Below, piece by piece: positions 23,090 through 64,000 of a stretch of 64,000 nt of DNA. This DNA comes from Enoplosus armatus (Eukaryota > Chordata > Actinopteri > Centrarchiformes > Enoplosidae). Location of the stretch: positions 12,902,194 through 12,966,193 of the forward strand of contig NC_092200.1 in assembly GCF_043641665.1 (NCBI RefSeq), written 5' to 3'. Each line of letters begins with the position of its first letter. The stretch's first letter is position 1. The notes beneath the pieces are model-generated. The model did not search any database. It was not told the origin of the DNA and saw only the letters and a program-made list of their open reading frames with translations. A program made the position numbers and the translations under genes.

Positions 23090-23360
23090 TAGACCAGACT
23101 GAAATGTGTTAGATGAATTGGAAAGGAAATTTGGTACAGACATTCATGTCTCTCACAGGAGGAATTGTAATAAGTTTGATGATCTCTCAGCTTTTCATGT
23201 AGTGCCATCATCAGTCAAAATTGTGTCCAATACCTGCAAAAGGAATGACATTGCTAATGCTAATTAGCAAATGTTAGCATGCTAACATCCTAAACTAAGA
23301 TGGTGACCATGGTCACCTTTATATTTGCTAAACATTAGCATTGTCACTGTGAGAACTCCT
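23090..23360. repeat. Interspersed repeat, common percomorph type
   Basis: Contains GGAAAGGAAATTTGGTACAG, TGCCATCATCAGTCAAAATT, TTAGCAAATGTTAGCATGCT and AACTAAGATGGTGACCATGG in that order. From memory this is the layout of a very abundant spiny-rayed fish repeat. I cannot give it a family name. The copy is shortened and non-coding. Confidence 0.65.
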
Positions 23361-23499
23361 ATTTTCAACTACAATTTCCATACCACATGAATATCTATTA
23401 CAGACTAATAAAACTTACTTGAATTGTACAGTATAAGACATCACAGTAAATAAGAAGTCTGCAATAATCGTAATTGCTTATGTATGTATTAATGTATGC

Positions 23500-23615
23500 A
23501 GGGTCTCCCACAGAGATGTGCAGGTTAGACTAATAGGCCACTTTAAATTGCCTGTAGGTGTGAATGTGAGCATGAATGGTGGTCCATCTATAAACCCTGT
23601 GATTAACTAGTAATG
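23500..23615. repeat. Interspersed repeat fragment
   Basis: ACTTTAAATTGCCTGTAGG followed by TGTGAATGTGAGCATGAATG and a CCCTGTGATTAACTAG-like end resembles a widespread fish repeat that usually reads CTAAATTGCCCxTAGGTGTGAATG. It is degenerate, and the family is not named. Confidence 0.6.
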
Positions 23616-23721
23616 TGCAGACAATCAGAACAAATAGTGTCCAATTACCTTATGTGAATTGCTCCAGAAAGCAATCTCCTATAGAATATCAGTAAAAAAT
23701 TACAGAGTAAAAAAATAGAAA

Positions 23722-23772
23722 TTCCCCTTAGGGATCAATAAAGTATTTCTGATTCTGATTCTGCTTCTGAAA
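23722..23772 (+). mobile_element. LINE/SINE 3' tail
   Basis: CCCCTTAGGGATCAATAAAG followed by a GATTCT-type simple tail is the usual 3' end of several fish retroposons (Rex/RTE/L2-like). Only the tail is left. Confidence 0.55.
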
Positions 23773-26700
23773 AAGTGGAATGAACACCATATAACACAGC
23801 TACACATTAAAAGCTTCACCTTTTCATTGACTGAAATGCAGTTTTTTATCATAGCTGTGGTGCTTTGTTCAGAATTGTTATTCCCGCTGAGCATTTCACA
23901 AAGGTTTTCCATCACGACTGATTTGCTGTGGCTATCTTCAGCCACATTAATCAGCACTGTTCAGTCTTTGTGCCCTCTGTGAAAGAATTCTTGGCAAGGA
24001 TCAAATTGAAACATCCTGCCACTTCCCGTAGGTGTAAATGAACCCTGATAACACCCATGTCAAACAGCGGCGAACATCTCGCTGTGGGGAAGCTTCCTGT
24101 CTCTTTTGTTTTTTTTCTCCTTCTGTTGCTTAGCCAGTAGATGCAGCAGAATTTATGACAGCAGGGGAAATGAGAAATGAGAGGTACATGTACTTGATTC
24201 AAATAAGTGGGGATTTGGGAGAACTGCTCTAGAGTCCTGTTTGTCTGCAAATGCCTATTTTTCTGCCTTCTCATCTTCTGTACTTCATCTCTTCAATTGT
24301 CTCTCGTCTTAGTCCTCTGTAATTTTGCTTCTGTAATCACACTCCATCCTTCTCTTTACCACTCTGCGCAGCTTCAATCATCTCTATAAAGAAGCAAACC
24401 TCAGCACACACTGTTAGCCAGTAAAACCCAACATTTCCATTTTAGCAATCTAACAACACATGCAATTCTTTATTATTTATCATAGGATAAAATAGGTTGT
24501 TTGTACTAAAACTATTTATCAGTGCTTTTCCACGATCTTACCAGAGAACGTGTATGACTTAAACTCTATCATGTTACGGCAGATGAATAAGCTAAAGGAG
24601 CTGTGACACATAAGATCTTCCAAAATAGAAGTAAGCTGGAAAGCCAGAGCCAAAAGGATAAACATGATGCTCAAAGTAGAATGCTAAATGAGGCAGAGCA
24701 AACATTTTGAGTTCAGCTGGCCAGTTTTCACATGCTTACAAACCCACCGTTTTGCAAACACATACCAAACTGATTTTGTTAAAGCAGACACACTCAATAT
24801 TCAACAATGGCTCAAACAAGTAATGAGAGCTGCTCATAGATGAACCCACAATTACCACAAATCTTTGCAGTTCCCCTCTGCTCTACGGAGATTCATTGTT
24901 TGCTTTTCCAGTTCACCCGCACCGCTCTTAATGTCAGCCATAGCAGGCTGCTGTTTTCAGCGAAGAAGCTCTGAAAACCCACTGTGCGCCACTCGCCACA
25001 CCTCCAGCACCAAATGGCTGACAGACACAGTCAGCGACTAGCTGGTGAACATAATGGAGCATTTAGCAGCTCAAGATATTTCCCTCGGGAGTTGGTAGAG
25101 ACCGTGAATACTGGACTTACATTCATCAGGTGGCCAGAAAAACAACTCCATATGCATATGACAAATAAGCAGCTGTTTGCTAAGAAGTTCCCCGTATCAG
25201 CTTAACAGGTGGATAACATGTCAGTGTTGTGCTTACAGCTTGTTTCCGCTGCACCAAAGTGGCCAAAATATTGCAGGTTTGAGGGATAAGAAACATGAAT
25301 TTATTTCGAAGTAAAGCCTTTTCTTTTGAATAATGACTGTTTAACTTTGAATGATACATTAACTTACTGTTGTGGCATGCTTTGCTGTGTTTCACTCATG
25401 ATTTCTTTTTAATTAAATAATTTAACATATGTATTCACCTGTTACTGTATAAACAGGGGGTGTCTTGGGATGTATGCAAATGCAAAGACTTGTGATGTGA
25501 AGTTGTGATGTGTTCAGAGGTTTAAAACACCTAAACAGAGAGCAGCCCATATGATCTGAACTGTAGCTTGTCACTGAAGAGGGCCCTAACTTCAGCTGCC
25601 AGCTTTGCCAAATGAGCCACATTTGACAGACTCCTCTTAAGTAATGAAAAATAGAAGAATTTATTTAGAAAAACACTTTTTCTGGGGCATTTCTCATTTT
25701 CCATTATTTTTCATAACTCATAAAACAAATCTGAAGTTTGAAGAAGACCTTGAGCTTTTACTGCTGCTGCTACCACTCACATTGTTTTACTGTATTATCG
25801 TTTCAAAAGTCTCCTCATCCTTCCCCATTCCTACCCTTCTTTTCCTACCTTTCCATCTTACTCTCTCACCTATTCAACTCTTCCTCCTTCCACCTTGCTT
25901 CTCCTTCAGGCTCCACCCTTCACTCTCCTTCCCTTTCAGATGAGAGCATTAATTTCCCAAGGTCTATCTGTGGCACACAGTGGCTCTGTGGAGCCTCACT
26001 TCTCCTTAAACACAAATTGATTTCACGCTCAAATCCTCAGAGTATAAATCACAGACCCTCCACCTGCTCCCCACTATATCTGTGTCTCCTTCTTTTTCCC
26101 CTCACATCTCACTTTGTGTCTCCCCTTCTCCTCTTTCACGTCCTCCCCAGCATGCGCCTGTGCGCACATAGATCTGTACGCACATATACACACACCTTTG
26201 AGCTTCACTTGAGGTGAGTGACGGCTGAATGGGCAGAGACGCTATGAGAGTGAGAGAAAGCTGAGAGAGAGGGAGTGAAACAGTGAAGGCCAGAGGCATC
26301 CACAGGGTGGAACTGGGCAGTTTCTAGAAAGGCTGTGTAGGAAAATTGAGGAGCTATTTTCATGCCACATTAAGTCACACCAGCCTTCCACTATGGGACT
26401 GTGCTCAGACAGAGGAGGCTTGCCGCTATTGTGAAGGCTAATAATCAACGCAATGGAGTTATTACCCAACACTGCATTTCTTAGGCCTAACCTAGACAGC
26501 ATCAAAGAAGGGGAAGGGAGGGAGAGAGGAGGGGGAGACATGAATTCCAATGGACTGTAACAAACGCTGCTACCTCCAGCTCAGGCTCACTTATTTAATA
26601 TGCTTCAAGTTCACTTCAATCTCAGGATGGATATCTGGATGAATGGGATCAAAGTCGTAGAGGGCGATACAAAAAAGGGAACAAAACAATGGGAAAAATA

Positions 26701-27444
26701 AAAAATAGGAATTTCCATTACTGCGTCTTTGGTGTCTGTCTACTGTCATTAACGTGACAATAGAGGCCGGTGGGTGTAGCCCTTCCACTGGCTTTACATC
26801 TCTGTATCATTATTAACACCACTCTAACCACCACCCACCAATGTCACTCTGACTTTTAAGCCCCATGTCATGCTTATACATGCCAATCACTGCTAAGCTG
26901 TGTAAGTGGATTAACTATACCAACCAACTAACTATGTGGGGGTCATTATCAGCAGAAGTGTGAATAGGGCTGATATCCAAAGCATTATCATACAACATGT
27001 TCCCACACACCTGTCAGTCAAGTCCCCAGCGAATATGTTTGTGTGAACAAATGATGCTATCAAGATGTTAACAGTGTTGCCTGTCAGCCAGGGGAGAAAA
27101 CAGCGATGAATGGTCTGTGTAAAAGCAGTCTGAGTTTATTGACATTGTTTGCATGGTGTTGTGTCTCTGATGTCTACAGAGGACTCAAAATACTGCTGAA
27201 TACATATTATAGAGTGGAGTGCATACAACTTTGTGAATATACTGATTCTGATTACAGCAGATGAAATGTTATTGTGTCACTGTTTAAGTCGCTGTATTTT
27301 CTGTATGTGTGCAGCACTTTTTTATTGCAAGTGACAGCTGATACCATCTCTCCTACTATATGTGCAAAAGTCCCAAATGTGGAATACACACACATCTGTC
27401 ACAACACAAAGGTTGCAGATACAGGACTTTCAAAATCTCCTCAA

Positions 27445-27700
27445 ACAAATGTCATTTTAGATGCAACTAGATAGCGTCTTTCATTGGACCCTCCCTACCA
27501 GATAAAAGCCACCAACTCCACACCGGTAGGCACGGAGGCTCTCTGTTAAAGTCAAAATTGATTATGGTTATTTTCTCAGACCTTAGAAAGCTCCTCCAGA
27601 GCCACAGAACACATTATACTGCTGTTTTGCCGACAGTGTAGTGCTCCTCATGACGCGTAAACTCAACTTAATGTGTAAAATTGGTGGAGTGCCCCATAAA
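27445..27700. repeat. Interspersed repeat, copy B
   Basis: Second copy of the family at 21060-21375, diverged, in the same orientation. It lies a few hundred bases before the L1-type relic. Confidence 0.65.
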
Positions 27701-27949
27701 ATTGGGATGGTGTTTTAATTGATTGGATTATATTTTAAGGTGTTCATCTTATATTGTCTACTGGACATGACAGATGTTGAAGGGACACTTTGCAGAAACA
27801 GCCTCAACTGAAACTGGTCATTCAAAGATTTCCAAGGTAGCGTTTGTTGTAGGGTTACACCATGGGATTGTTTTATATGATACAGGCATTCATGTTGTTA
27901 TACATTCAACATGTATATACAGTACTTAGTATCTTCTCTTGGTTTTATT

Positions 27950-29750
27950 CAGCAGACACAAGATAACATTTGCTGCTGAACACTATACATGTGATTGAAC
28001 ATGTAGTACAAATTATTATTGAGCCTTGATGCAGAAAAAGCTTTCAACTGAGTCGATTGGGAGATTTTATAAAGAGTATTACAGAATTTTGGATTTCATC
28101 AGACCTTTATTAAAACTATTCAAGCATTGTATAATAGCCCAAGGGCGAGAATAAAAATAAATGGAGCCATATCAAAGTCATTCGGCCTGGACAGAGGGAC
28201 CAGACAGGGCTGTCCAATAAGTCCATTACTGTTTGCAATGTTTATTGAAGTGCGAAGTCAAGAGATCACTCACGAAAATTATATTACAGGTATAAAAATG
28301 CTAGGTCAAGAACATAAAATGTCTTTATTTGCAGATGACATTTTAATTTAATCCTCAAACCCAGAGAGTTCAATTTTTAAATTATTGTCATTCTTAGATG
28401 TTTTTAGAAAGTGACCCGAATATTAAGTTTCAAATACATGCTGAGCCAGATCATAAGCTCTAGCATCCATGGTCCAGCATTTGGACCACATGAAATATAT
28501 ATAATTAATACATTTGAATGACTTAAATTTTAACCTGTTAAATCAGAAAATAAAGGAGGACATAAAGAGATGGAATTTAATTCCAATATAATTTTTCTGT
28601 CACAAATTTTGTCAGTAGAAATTAATATCTTGCCTAGGGCATTATATTTATTTGAGACTCTTCCAATTTAAAAAAGTGATAAACAATTCAACGAATTGGA
28701 TAAATCAATATTGCGGTACATTTGGCAAGGGAAAAATCCAAGGATAAGATTTCAAACTCTATAATTGACAAAGAACAAGGGAGGACTTGCACTCCTCTGC
28801 CTAAGGGACTATTATATATCGGCCCAATCGAGGATCTTGTTTTGTTTGTGCAATTCTGATTACCAAGCAAGATGGAAAGCAATTGAAGAGAACATGTGTG
28901 GGGCAGCCCCAATTCAGGCACGGTTAGGGGATAAAAAACTAATTAAAAATGTAATGGAAATAGGTAATAAGTGGATCAACTTATCTCTGAAAACATGGTT
29001 AAATATTATCACTGAGAGTGGCTTGTTTGAAGGGATAAAGAAAGGGATGGTGCTCTCATGACCTTGACTTTACCCCAAACAAATTGGATGCAAGCTATGA
29101 TGAGTGGGCTAACTGGGGCCTCTCCTCATACTGTACTTCTTTTAATCAGGGGACATTGAGCAGTTTTCAGACATTGAAAAGACTACACGGGTTAAATTAT
29201 AATGACTTCTTTAGATTTCTTCAGATACGCCATCACAAGGCGAGTCAAAGTCAAAGTTTTTCTTAGTGCCTATGACAGATTTCGGGCTTAAAGTAATTTC
29301 AAGATTATAAAAGAGACTTCAAGAGCTTACAATAGCAAGTACCACCTAACAGAAATGGGAAAGGGAAACCAACAGTCGCATTCCAGAGGAAGTCTAGACA
29401 AAATACTATGAATTTCAATGGAGGATAACAAGCTCAACCTCATTGAGAGCGTTTGATTGGAAGAGTCTTAGTAGATGTTTTATCACACCTGTTCAGAAGT
29501 CTCCTCATTCAGGCTCTCCCAGCTGCTGGAGGCACTGTGGCTCCCAGGCAGCAAATCACTACCACCTGTTCTGGGCCTGTCCAAAAGTACATACTGTTTG
29601 GCATTAGATTTACACAGAATTAGCAAATATAGTCGTCTTTTGTTTAAATTTGTTTGTAGAATTTATATATTTTCTTCTTTTTTTATCTCAATTAAAAAAA
29701 ACTGCATGTTCTGCAAAAACCTGAAAAGATGGATGACTCTGTAAAGGTAT
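27950..29750 (+). pseudogene. Degenerate L1-type (Tx1-like) LINE ORF2 remnant, 5' truncated
   Basis: Reverse-transcriptase blocks are readable in + frames: LLNTIHV near 27980, SLDAEKAF at about 28024, then RGTRQGCPISPLLFAMFIE at about 28193-28250 and the catalytic FADD box near 28330. Downstream are C-terminal ORF2 segments (WINLSLKTW; NDFFRFLQIRHHK at about 29200) and a zinc-knuckle-like CWRHCG..H....WACP near 29528-29585. In-frame stops (for example in the SLDAEKAF-VDW segment) and frame changes show it is dead. The endonuclease domain and 5' part are missing, as is normal for a truncated LINE copy. The 3' end, possibly up to about 29925 at a short A run, is not clear. It is an ordinary genomic retrotransposon relic. 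Confidence 0.85.
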
Positions 29751-30197
29751 ATAACTAAAGATAACTGCTGCTGTTATGTGATTCCATATAAAGGTAAAAA
29801 AAGCAATGAAAAAAAAGTACAATATAATTTATAAGTTTGTTTCTAAATTATTAACTTGTGTTTTAGACCTGAATAATTTGATTGTAATAGGCTTTATTTG
29901 ATAAATATTTTTTATGTTAAAAAAATGAATCTGTTAGATCTTCAAAGCCACCGGAAGCTCTCTTGAACAAAAGACAGACTGAAAGAAAGAGCACAAACGT
30001 GAATTCAAGTGTTTTCAGATTAACCCACACCATACAGCACGATTGCTTTCTCCTTGTGAGGAAAACACTTTATACATGAGAAGAAAACATCTGACAGAAC
30101 TGCTGATTCAAGAAAGAACCAGACATCCCTGTCTAAAACCATCTGTTAAAATGACCAACAATAGTGGAGACCACGGTGTTTGATTGCAAAGAGTCTT
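29751..30197. other. Intergenic, no feature beyond a possible LINE 3'UTR
   Basis: AT-rich with short A runs. It may include the 3'UTR of the LINE relic. Nothing else is seen. Confidence 0.5.
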
Positions 30198-30203
30198 TTT
30201 ATT
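30198..30203 (-). terminator. ctnnd2: Candidate distal polyadenylation signal of ctnnd2
   Basis: AATAAA on the minus strand about 2.3 kb after the ctnnd2 stop. A closer one lies at 31896-31901, about 0.6 kb after the stop. Sequence alone does not decide between them. Confidence 0.3.
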
Positions 30204-30326
30204 TTTCCTTGTGTTCAAGTACGGTCCTCTCTCAGCAGGGTCATCTAAGAAGCATGGACACACAATAACACACAACTCGCACCAGAGCCTGAGCATCTTC
30301 AGGTGGGATTTCTCTTTTGTCTTGAT

Positions 30327-30359
30327 TGGGGCGGGGGCGGGGGAGGGGGAGGGGGCGGG
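30327..30359 (+). repeat. G-rich tract, potential G-quadruplex
   Basis: Six successive runs of four or five G separated by single C or A, ending GGGCGGG. It fits the G-quadruplex pattern on the + strand; the ctnnd2 transcript strand is C-rich here. Confidence 0.7.
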
Positions 30360-30785
30360 CTGATCAGCAGCTTCCACGTTTAGGTCAAGTGAACAAGAGT
30401 CCTGTTGTACACCACATAATCATTTTTTCTCTGCGAACATTTGTTGCATTTAGTGACACTGACATCTGCACATAAAAATTATATATATATATTTATATTT
30501 ATATTCATATATTCATAGATTTGTCATTCTATATCAACAATTCATTCTAGTGATTTTAACCTTGGTTTTTCATGTTGTAAAACTGGACAAACTGTCGGTA
30601 GGAATGCCTTGTTTGGACACTGATTTATACAGGAATGCACGCGCACATACACGCAACAGAGGCATACACACACTACTACACACATGCATGCATAGATACG
30701 CTCGCTCAAGTTTACGTGTACACACACGGGCCACACATTCTGTCACATACATGCACACATACACAAACGCACGCACACACGTGTC

Positions 30786-30795
30786 CACACACACA

Positions 30796-30845
<50 letters not shown>

Positions 30846-30855
30846 CACACACACC
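30786..30855. repeat. Interrupted (CA)n microsatellite
   Basis: About 70 bp of CA repeats with CCC and AAA interruptions, within a wider CA-rich stretch from about 30640. Confidence 0.95.
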
Positions 30856-31895
30856 CACACATGCTCAGCCAACACAGAGAGGCAGGTCTGTACATCTATG
30901 GGAGGGAGATGTTACTCATGATCCCCAGCAATAAGTACGGCTTCACCTGATCAAAACACAAGAAAATAAAAGTTACAAACAGCAGAGGGAGTCATCCAGT
31001 CATTGTCTATAAACTTCGACAGAATGTCCCTTTAAAGTCCTTCGGGACTGGCCCATGAGGTGTCAAAGTTTGGCACAATGTCATGTCTCTCTCTCTCTGT
31101 ATCTTGACTGTACACTGACATGTACAATATTCACGGTGGCTCTTGTTGGACGGACCAGTTTTTATGCACAAGTGAAGATGAGAAACTGCTGAAAGTTGAC
31201 ATGGTCAAACATTTCAGCTCCCCAAAAGGAAAAGACAACCCTTTCCAAAGACAGAGAGTGTGCTTTAAACATACACATATATTCTTTAGGCAGTGAAAAA
31301 GCACTTTTGTTGACGGGGACTCCGGAGCGGTGCTGCTCTGCCAATCTGGTGCTCTGGCAGCCTTGAACTGCTCTTGATGTTTGAGCATGTCCACAACGGA
31401 AATTCACTTGATGGAGAGAGAAAAACATCTGGCTAGGAATAGGGCAAAACAAAGGTGTCCACTGACATCCATCGTGACGGTGTCCGTCTTCTCTGCTTCT
31501 TGTGTTCGCATTTCACTTATTTTTGTTGCTTTTGTTGTTTCAGTCTGTAGTCAGTCATGGAAAAAAATCTTATTTTCACAAGTGGCCCCATCAAAAACAT
31601 GTGTAATATACACACTATATCACTTTTGAACTGTACACAGAAAATAAAAATGCTTTTTTGAAAGTGAAAATTTAGAAAAGTACAAATAAAGAAAGATGTA
31701 AAAGAATGGTGACAATAAAAGAAGTCTATTGAAGATGACATTCCTTGAAAACTATTTCAGAAGCCTCTGGAGGCGGCAAGGCCATCGCAAAAAATAAAGG
31801 GGGGATAAAAGCAGTGCTACGTTTGTCACTTGGGTGAAATGGTAAACATCCACTTCTTGCCTTGTGCCTGATGTGCTTTCATCTTTTTCTGTGCT

Positions 31896-31901
31896 TTTAT
31901 T
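31896..31901 (-). terminator. ctnnd2: Candidate proximal polyadenylation signal of ctnnd2
   Basis: AATAAA on the minus strand, 588 bp after the stop codon. Confidence 0.3.
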
Positions 31902-32488
31902 CCTCCTGACCTCCTCAAGGACCCTCATGCCATCTTTGTCTCTCCTCTATTCCTCTCCCTGTCTTCGACAAAAGGTCAGGCCACTTCTTGCTCCTACAGA
32001 GTAAGAGCTCACCCTCATCTGCTCCCCATTATTTCTTGATCCTTTCTCTCGCCTCCTCTCTAGGCCTCTGCGTACTCTCTCCACTCGGTCATTTTCTCTC
32101 GTTCTATAGTCCCCTGACCAATCCTCTCTCACCCTTTCAAATATACTTCCTCATATCGACTCCCACCTTATCCACTCACCGGTGCAATGGAGCTGACTTT
32201 GAAGAAATAAAGCGGTCTGGAAAAAAAGAAAGAAAAAAAGGAAAATGTCGGCATGCACATGCACAGTCTCTCTTTGTCACTCGACCTGACTTCACTTCAT
32301 AACCCTATCTAGCTCTGTCTTCCCCCTTATTTTAGAGAACACAAATTTGCTGCCGCTGGCTACAAGTTCCTGTTTCAACATGCCACTTGCTGTCATCTTG
32401 TGTTAATCTGCTGTTGATCGCTTGCAAAAATAATCCCTTTCACACACGCACACACAGACTCTCTTTCCCCCCCATCATCATAGTCTAA

Positions 32489-64000
<31,512 letters not shown>

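Larger units (their letters stand above)
18831..27949. other. Intergenic region between dap promoter and ctnnd2 3' end (left part)
   Basis: No gene is recognised. It holds CA microsatellites and a cluster of interspersed repeats at 21.0-23.8 kb plus one at 27.4-27.7 kb, listed separately. Pyrimidine-rich stretches such as 25840-25940 produce long but meaningless open frames. Confidence 0.7.
30204..32488 (-). other. ctnnd2: Probable ctnnd2 3'UTR
   Basis: Non-coding sequence after the ctnnd2 stop, with a G-rich block at 30327-30359 and a CA microsatellite at 30786-30855. Its extent depends on which polyadenylation signal is used. Confidence 0.4.

Noticed and set aside
25644..26217. Open frames of 99 and 159 codons in a pyrimidine-rich region
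   Set aside because: Low-complexity Ser/Leu/Pro/Phe composition from CT-rich DNA; no domain and no splice context.
30550..30934. Long His/Thr or Cys/Val repeat frames at CA microsatellites (also at 11259-11563, 22029-22465, 34385-34785, 37026-37635 and others)
   Set aside because: Translations of CA/TG dinucleotide repeats, not proteins.

Overview
The window is vertebrate nuclear DNA, most probably from a percomorph-type ray-finned fish. Short GC-rich coding exons with GT..AG junctions sit in AT-rich introns. CA/TG microsatellites are very frequent, and several interspersed repeats have the look of families common in spiny-rayed fish genomes. There are no bacterial-style operons, and nearly all long open frames are chance frames or read through microsatellites.

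Three genes can be supported, all by recognisable protein sequence carried on exons with matching splice sites and phases. (1) The last coding exon of ankrd33b (+ strand, 554-1099), with its 3'UTR. (2) A complete four-exon dap gene (death-associated protein 1, - strand, 18603 down to 8189), giving a 105-residue protein and preceded by a CpG-rich promoter. (3) The 3' part of ctnnd2 (delta-catenin 2, - strand, 62922 down to 32489): seven exons encoding the last 412 residues, from the late armadillo repeats to the C-terminal PDZ-binding DSWV. The 5' part of ctnnd2 lies beyond the right edge. The order and orientation ANKRD33B(+) / DAP(-) / CTNND2(-) is that of human 5p15.2, so this is a conserved synteny block, here strongly compacted.

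Layout: 1-553 end of an ankrd33b intron; 554-about 2075 ankrd33b last exon and 3'UTR; about 2.1-6.5 kb intergenic, with an old hAT-like element; 6.5-18.8 kb dap; 18.8-30.2 kb intergenic, rich in interspersed repeats, with a hAT-type MITE flanked by perfect 8-bp target duplications and a degenerate L1-type retrotransposon; 30.2-32.5 kb probable ctnnd2 3'UTR; 32.5-64 kb ctnnd2 exons and introns.

The three genes are neighbours by descent and I see no sign of a joint pathway. DAP is a small cytosolic phosphoprotein that restrains autophagy under mTOR, delta-catenin is a neuronal cadherin-binding and synaptic scaffold protein, and ANKRD33B is a poorly characterised ankyrin-repeat protein. The most interesting local feature is that several splice sites abut long TG or CA microsatellites. 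The clearest case is a 132-bp frame-preserving ctnnd2 exon with TG repeats (transcript sense) on both sides. I found no evidence of a wholly new biological system.
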